Positions 60,410-64,000 of a stretch of DNA of 64,000 nucleotides are shown here, piece after piece. The position numbers and the translations under genes were made by a program. The DNA is taken from contig DATLNE010000032.1 of assembly GCA_035536915.1 (NCBI GenBank), forward strand, positions 67,752-131,751, written 5' to 3'. The notes under the pieces are model-generated. The model saw nothing but the letters and a program-made list of their open reading frames with translations, was not told where the DNA came from and did not search any database. Numbering within the stretch: position 1 is the stretch's first letter; every line of letters begins with the position of its first letter. Source of the DNA: Acidimicrobiales bacterium. Lineage in GTDB: Bacteria; Actinomycetota; Acidimicrobiia; Acidimicrobiales; JAHWLA01.

Positions 60410-61492
60410 TCAGTAGGCGGCGAGCAGCAGCTGGCGGGCGTCGTCTTCCGACACCGGGCGGGGGTTGTTCTTCACGTTGGGGTTGCCCTGCGACAGGCGG
60501 GCCACGGCGTCGACGTCGTCGTCGGTGACCCCGCATGCCGACAACGTGGCGGGCAGGTCGAGCCGCTCGCGCAGGCGGTCGATGGCATCCGCGGGGTCGT
60601 CGGGATCACCCAGCGCGGCGCCGATCCGGTAGGCGGCACCGCCCACCGCTTCTGCGTTGAAGCGCATGGCATGGGCCAAGAGCACGGCGTTGGCCAGCCC
60701 GTGGGGGATGCCGGTGCGGCCGCCCACCAACTGCGCCAACCCGTGGTGCACACCCATGGCCGCGTTCTGCAGGCACCGGCCGCCCAGTGCAGCCCCCTCC
60801 AGCATGCGCGTGCGAGCGGCCAGGTCGCCGGGGGCGTCGACCACGTCGGCCAACGACGAAGCGATGCGCTCGATGCACGCCAGTGCCACGGCCTCGGCTT
60901 CCGGCGTGCGCAACGGCGAATAGGCGCACTCCACCCCGTGGGCCAAGGCGTTCATGCCCGTCTCCGCGCTCACCCGCACGGGCGTGTCGAGGGTCAGCAC
61001 CGGGTCGTACACCGCGGCCACCGGCGCCAGCGACGGTGCACCCGCCCCGCTCTTGCGCCGCGTGGCCTCGTCGGTCATGCCGAAGAACGGCGTGAGCTCG
61101 GCGCCCGAGTAGGTGGTCGGCACCGACACGTGCGGCAGCGCGGCGCCCGCCTGCTGCTCCAAGAAGAAGCACACGGCCTTGCCCAAGTCGGCGGCCGACC
61201 CGCCCCCGAACGACACCACGCCGTCGGCCCCGTCGTCGCCCGCTTGGGCCACCGCCGCCTGCACGGCGGAGGTGGGCACGTGCGAGCGCACGCCCGCGAA
61301 CGTCGATGCCAGCGCCCGGCCCAAGCGGCCCACCACCCGCTCCCCCGCGTCCGACGCCAGCCGTCCTTCGGTGGTCACCAGCAGCACCCGGCGCATGCCC
61401 GCCTCACGCACCACATCGCCCAATGTGTCGACGGCGTCGGGGCCGAACACAATCCGCTGTGGGTAGCCCACGTGCGCCCACGCCACACCCAT
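60410..61492 (-). CDS. Iron-containing alcohol dehydrogenase / maleylacetate reductase-like
   Basis: 360 residues from ATG 61492. QRIVFGPDAVDTLGDVV opens the fold, VVSFGGGSAADLGKAV is the NAD(P) loop and TTYSGAELTPFFGMTD precedes the metal helices (MNALAHGVECAYS, GVHHGLAQLVGG, GIPHGLANAVLLAH) whose His bind the metal. The GGGSA and TYSGAE forms favour maleylacetate reductase, the last step of chlorocatechol or hydroxyquinol routes. It overlaps the phosphatase by one base. Confidence 0.9.
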   Translation of the reverse strand: MGVAWAHVGYPQRIVFGPDAVDTLGDVVREAGMRRVLLVTTEGRLASDAGERVVGRLGRALASTFAGVRSHVPTSAVQAAVAQAGDDGADGVVSFGGGSAADLGKAVCFFLEQQAGAALPHVSVPTTYSGAELTPFFGMTDEATRRKSGAGAPSLAPVAAVYDPVLTLDTPVRVSAETGMNALAHGVECAYSPLRTPEAEAVALACIERIASSLADVVDAPGDLAARTRMLEGAALGGRCLQNAAMGVHHGLAQLVGGRTGIPHGLANAVLLAHAMRFNAEAVGGAAYRIGAALGDPDDPADAIDRLRERLDLPATLSACGVTDDDVDAVARLSQGNPNVKNNPRPVSEDDARQLLLAAY

Positions 61493-62019
61493 CAGCGCAC
61501 CACCGTGTCGGCTTCGGTGCCGAGGGACACGAGCGACAGGCGGCCGTCGTCGACCGACACCACCGTCTGCGAGCAGTGGTCGGGGCGGAACCCGGCCACG
61601 CCCGCGGCCACTGTGATGAACACGTAGTGGGTGAACACCACGGCCTCGGTGGGCAACGCGCACAACGCCGCTACCACCGATTGCCGCCATGCCTGCAGGT
61701 CGGTAGGCCAGTCCTCGAACGGCGTCGACAGCACCGACGCCAGCCACGCCATGCGCCCGGCCAGGTCGTCGGTGGGCGACGGCACCTCGCCTACCGCCGC
61801 GTCGACCACCGGTTCCACGCCCCAGTGCGCGGCCAGTGGCGCGGCCGTCTCCCGGGCCCGCCGCAACGGGCTCGTCACGATCAACATGGGTGCCAGCTTG
61901 CCCAGCCCGTAGGACAAGGCGGCGGCTTGCTGCCGACCCCGTTCGCTCAGCCCCGGGTCGGTGTCCTCGTTCCACCTGGCCGCGGCCTCGCCGTGGCGCA
62001 CCAGCACCAGTCGGCTCAA
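61492..62019 (-). CDS. Histidine phosphatase (phosphoglycerate-mutase-like)
   Basis: 175 residues from TTG 62019, in a TTGA overlap with the stop of the upstream gene; a longer frame to 62082 lies within that gene. LVLVRHGEAAARW is the RHG box, GLSERGRQQAAAL and TSPLRRARETAAPL follow, and the second catalytic His is in AVVFTHYVFI. A broad phosphatase; the specific substrate is unknown. Middle gene of a coupled three-gene run. Confidence 0.88.
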   Translation of the reverse strand: MSRLVLVRHGEAAARWNEDTDPGLSERGRQQAAALSYGLGKLAPMLIVTSPLRRARETAAPLAAHWGVEPVVDAAVGEVPSPTDDLAGRMAWLASVLSTPFEDWPTDLQAWRQSVVAALCALPTEAVVFTHYVFITVAAGVAGFRPDHCSQTVVSVDDGRLSLVSLGTEADTVVR

Positions 62020-62810
62020 GCCAGGCCCTCGAACACGCTGGTCTCCGCCGTCCCCGCCGGCGCGCCTCGCAGGATGTAGCACTCCAAGCCCCAGATGGCA
62101 GCGAAGGCCGGCGGCGGCATGTTCAGGAAGAACGACGTCTCCGAGATCTGGCTGGCGTGCGCCGCCATGGCCTGGCGCTTCTGGTCGAGGAAGCCCGCCA
62201 CGTCGACCCGCGTGGTGATCTCGGAGGCGGGCTTGCCCATGGTGAACTCCTCAGGGTCGCCGAGGTCGTCCGGCAGCGGCATGCCGAGTTCGTCCGCCAT
62301 GGCCCACAGGCTCTTGATGTAGTCGTTGTCGAGGGTCGACTCGTAGACCTTGGGCGTGCGGGCCATCTCCGCGGCACGCACGCCCACCCGGTACACCTGG
62401 ATGTGGTCGGGGTGCCCGTAGCCGCCTGTGTCGTCGTAGACGGTGAGGACGTCGGCCTGCTCCTCCTCGAGGATGTCGGCCAGCCGCCGAGCCGCCTGGT
62501 CGACCTCGGCCTGCCAGAAGCAGCCCGGGACGTCGTTCTCGGGGACGCCCATCATCCCTGAGTCGACGTAGCCGAGGAACTCGTAGCGAGCCACGCCGAG
62601 CGCCTTGGCCGCGTCGCCCAGTTCTTGCTCGCGCCGCTGCCACAGTTCCTCACCGGGGTCGAGGAAACCCTCGGCCACCTCCCCGTGTTCGCCCCGGGTG
62701 GCGGTCACCAGGACGACACGATGTCCGTCGGCCGCCGCCTTGGCCATGGTCCCCCCCGTTGCGATGGCCTCGTCGTCGGGATGGGCGTGGAAGCACACGA
62801 GCGTTGCCAT
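62016..62810 (-). CDS. LmbE/PIG-L deacetylase, Mca-like
   Basis: 264 residues. The zinc motif is CFHAHPDDEAIATGG, with TATRGEHGEV and the second site GGYGHPDHIQVYRVG. The length and C-terminal region are like mycothiol S-conjugate amidase (Mca) or its paralogs, which fits an actinobacterium that makes mycothiol, although MshB-type specificity cannot be excluded. It heads a coupled run with the phosphatase and dehydrogenase. Confidence 0.88.
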   Translation of the reverse strand: MATLVCFHAHPDDEAIATGGTMAKAAADGHRVVLVTATRGEHGEVAEGFLDPGEELWQRREQELGDAAKALGVARYEFLGYVDSGMMGVPENDVPGCFWQAEVDQAARRLADILEEEQADVLTVYDDTGGYGHPDHIQVYRVGVRAAEMARTPKVYESTLDNDYIKSLWAMADELGMPLPDDLGDPEEFTMGKPASEITTRVDVAGFLDQKRQAMAAHASQISETSFFLNMPPPAFAAIWGLECYILRGAPAGTAETSVFEGLA

Positions 62811-62832
62811 GGAGGCATCCTCGCGCGGGAGG

Positions 62833-63975
62833 TCAGGCTATGGCCCGAGCCTCCCGCAGCTTGGCGACCTCGTCGGCTGCGAAGCCCCAGTCGGCCAACA
62901 CCTCGTCGGTGTGCTGGCCGGGCTGCGCAGGCGGCCGCTGCACGGCGCCAGGCGTGCGCGAGAAACGAGGCGCAGGGGCGGGCTGGGTGACGCCGGCGAC
63001 GTCGACGAACGTCTGGCGGGCCACGTTGTGGGGGTGCTTGACGGCCTCTGTCATCGACAGCACCGGCGCGAAGCACACGTCGGTGTGCTCCATCAGCGCG
63101 CACCATTCGTCACGGGTCTTGGTGCGGAACACCTCGGCCATGCGCTCCTTGAGCTGCGGCCACCCCGACTTGTCCATCTGCGCGTCGAAGGCGGGGTCGT
63201 CGAGGCCGGCCAGGCGGCGTAGCTCGGCGTAGAACTGCGGCTCGATCGAGCCGATGGAGACGTACTCGCCGTCGGCGCACTCGTAGACGTCGTAGAAGGG
63301 GGCACCGGTGTCGAGCAGGTTTGTGCCCCGGCCCTCTGTCCACAAGCCAACGCCCATCATGGCGTGGAACATGGTGGTGAGGCTGGCGGCGCCGTCGACC
63401 ATGGCGGCGTCGACCACTTGGCCCTGGCCTGAGCGGCCCGCCTCCACCAGCGCGGCGGCGATCCCGAAGGCGAGGTACAGCGCACCGCCGCCGAAGTCGC
63501 CCACGAAGTTGAGCGGCGGCACCGGGGCTTGGCCCGCCCGGCCCACGGGGTGGAGGGCGCCCGCCAAGGCGATGTAGTTGATGTCGTGGCCTGCAGCCTG
63601 CGCGTAGGGGCCGTCCTGGCCCCACCCGGTCATGCGGCCGTAGACGAGGCGGGGGTTGCGGGCCAGGCAGGCGTCGGGGCCGAGGCCGAGGCGCTCGGTC
63701 ACGCCGGGGCGGAAGCCCTCGATGATCGCGTCGGCCTGCTCGACCAGGCGCAGCACGGTCTCGACGCCGTCGGGGTTCTTGAGGTCGACGCCGATGGAGC
63801 GACGGCCGCGGTTGAGGATGTCCCAGTGGGGACGGTCGACCTCGCCGGAGACGAGGGCCGACCGCTCCACGCGGACGACGTCGGCGCCGAGGTCGGCCAG
63901 GAGCATGGCGGCGAAGGGGCCGGGTCCGATCCCTGCGAGTTCGACGATACGGATGCCAGTAAGAGGACCAGTCAT
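62833..63975 (-). CDS. Class III (CaiB/BaiF) CoA-transferase, alpha-methylacyl-CoA racemase-like
   Basis: 380 residues. [41 protein letters not shown] and [15 protein letters not shown] are family III; the catalytic Asp is in [12 protein letters not shown], and [14 protein letters not shown] follows. AGHDINY points to alpha-methylacyl-CoA racemase rather than transferase, acting on branched fatty acids or sterol side chains. TAGTAT eight bases upstream indicates a leaderless mRNA. Confidence 0.93.
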   Translation of the reverse strand: MTGPLTGIRIVELAGIGPGPFAAMLLADLGADVVRVERSALVSGEVDRPHWDILNRGRRSIGVDLKNPDGVETVLRLVEQADAIIEGFRPGVTERLGLGPDACLARNPRLVYGRMTGWGQDGPYAQAAGHDINYIALAGALHPVGRAGQAPVPPLNFVGDFGGGALYLAFGIAAALVEAGRSGQGQVVDAAMVDGAASLTTMFHAMMGVGLWTEGRGTNLLDTGAPFYDVYECADGEYVSIGSIEPQFYAELRRLAGLDDPAFDAQMDKSGWPQLKERMAEVFRTKTRDEWCALMEHTDVCFAPVLSMTEAVKHPHNVARQTFVDVAGVTQPAPAPRFSRTPGAVQRPPAQPGQHTDEVLADWGFAADEVAKLREARAIA

Positions 63976-63983
63976 GGCCGGCG

Positions 63984-63989
63984 ATACTA
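63984..63989 (-). promoter_or_regulatory. -10 box TAGTAT of CoA-transferase/racemase gene
   Basis: TAGTAT on the minus strand, eight bases before the ATG at 63975. Confidence 0.42.
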
Positions 63990-64000
63990 CGGTCCCTTCA

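Overview
The window is a gene-dense, very GC-rich chromosomal segment of an actinobacterium. The evidence is a WhiG-type sigma factor, DUF2469, a SepIVA-like DivIVA relative, a Mca/LmbE-type (mycothiol-linked) deacetylase, an F420-type DDN-like protein, GTP-dependent PEP carboxykinase and many apparently leaderless genes. Assignment to a deep-branching class such as Acidimicrobiia is inference; no rRNA is present to settle it. I see no tRNA, rRNA, CRISPR array, transposase or prophage.

Positions 1-30000 hold a housekeeping block, mostly on the minus strand, whose order matches the region around whiG/rpsB and dprA-smc-rnc in Mycobacterium and Streptomyces. It contains a SpoIID protein (cut at the left edge), a LytM-lipase fusion, whiG, dprA, comM, a penicillin-binding protein, yraN, DUF2469, lepB, rplS, trmD, rimM, khpA, rpsP, ffh, ftsY, smc, mutM, rnc, an acyl carrier protein, plsX, rpmF, yceD, a sepIVA-like gene, coaD and rsmD. 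The block joins translation, protein export, chromosome organisation, phospholipid synthesis and envelope growth. Accessory insertions are a quinone reductase/DDN-like pair between trmD and rimM, and an orphan HicB plus a PIN/RHH toxin-antitoxin pair at 26.6-27.7 kb.

Positions 29400-43500 contain the TIGR02587/TIGR02588-like membrane pair, then an unfamiliar two-gene minus-strand operon at 31278-34635. That operon encodes a possible HK97/encapsulin-like protein with a 14-cysteine tail and an 845-residue membrane protein. It is followed by an esterase, a polar amino-acid ABC transporter, recG, a DAK2-domain kinase and rpmB.

Positions 43000-54900 look like a cyclic-nucleotide region: a stand-alone cyclic-nucleotide-binding protein, a perfect CRP-type palindrome, a giant secreted protein with a degenerate zincin motif and beta-propeller repeats, a small secreted partner, and a class III cyclase fused to an AAA/TPR module. 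thiD, thiL, a cold-shock-like protein, pckG and an Lrp ligand-domain protein follow.

Positions 54900-64000 are accessory metabolism: a ferritin-like protein, a HIT-like protein, a decayed fragment, an alpha/beta hydrolase with a divergent HxlR regulator, VOC and ABM proteins, a nitrilase, an iron alcohol dehydrogenase/maleylacetate reductase, a phosphatase, a Mca-like deacetylase and a class III CoA-transferase. Features running through the window are a dispersed palindromic repeat (CCCGAGTACATAG...CTATGTACTCGGG), TANNNT boxes 6-10 bases before start codons, and two RecA-NDp-like promoter motifs before comM and ftsY.
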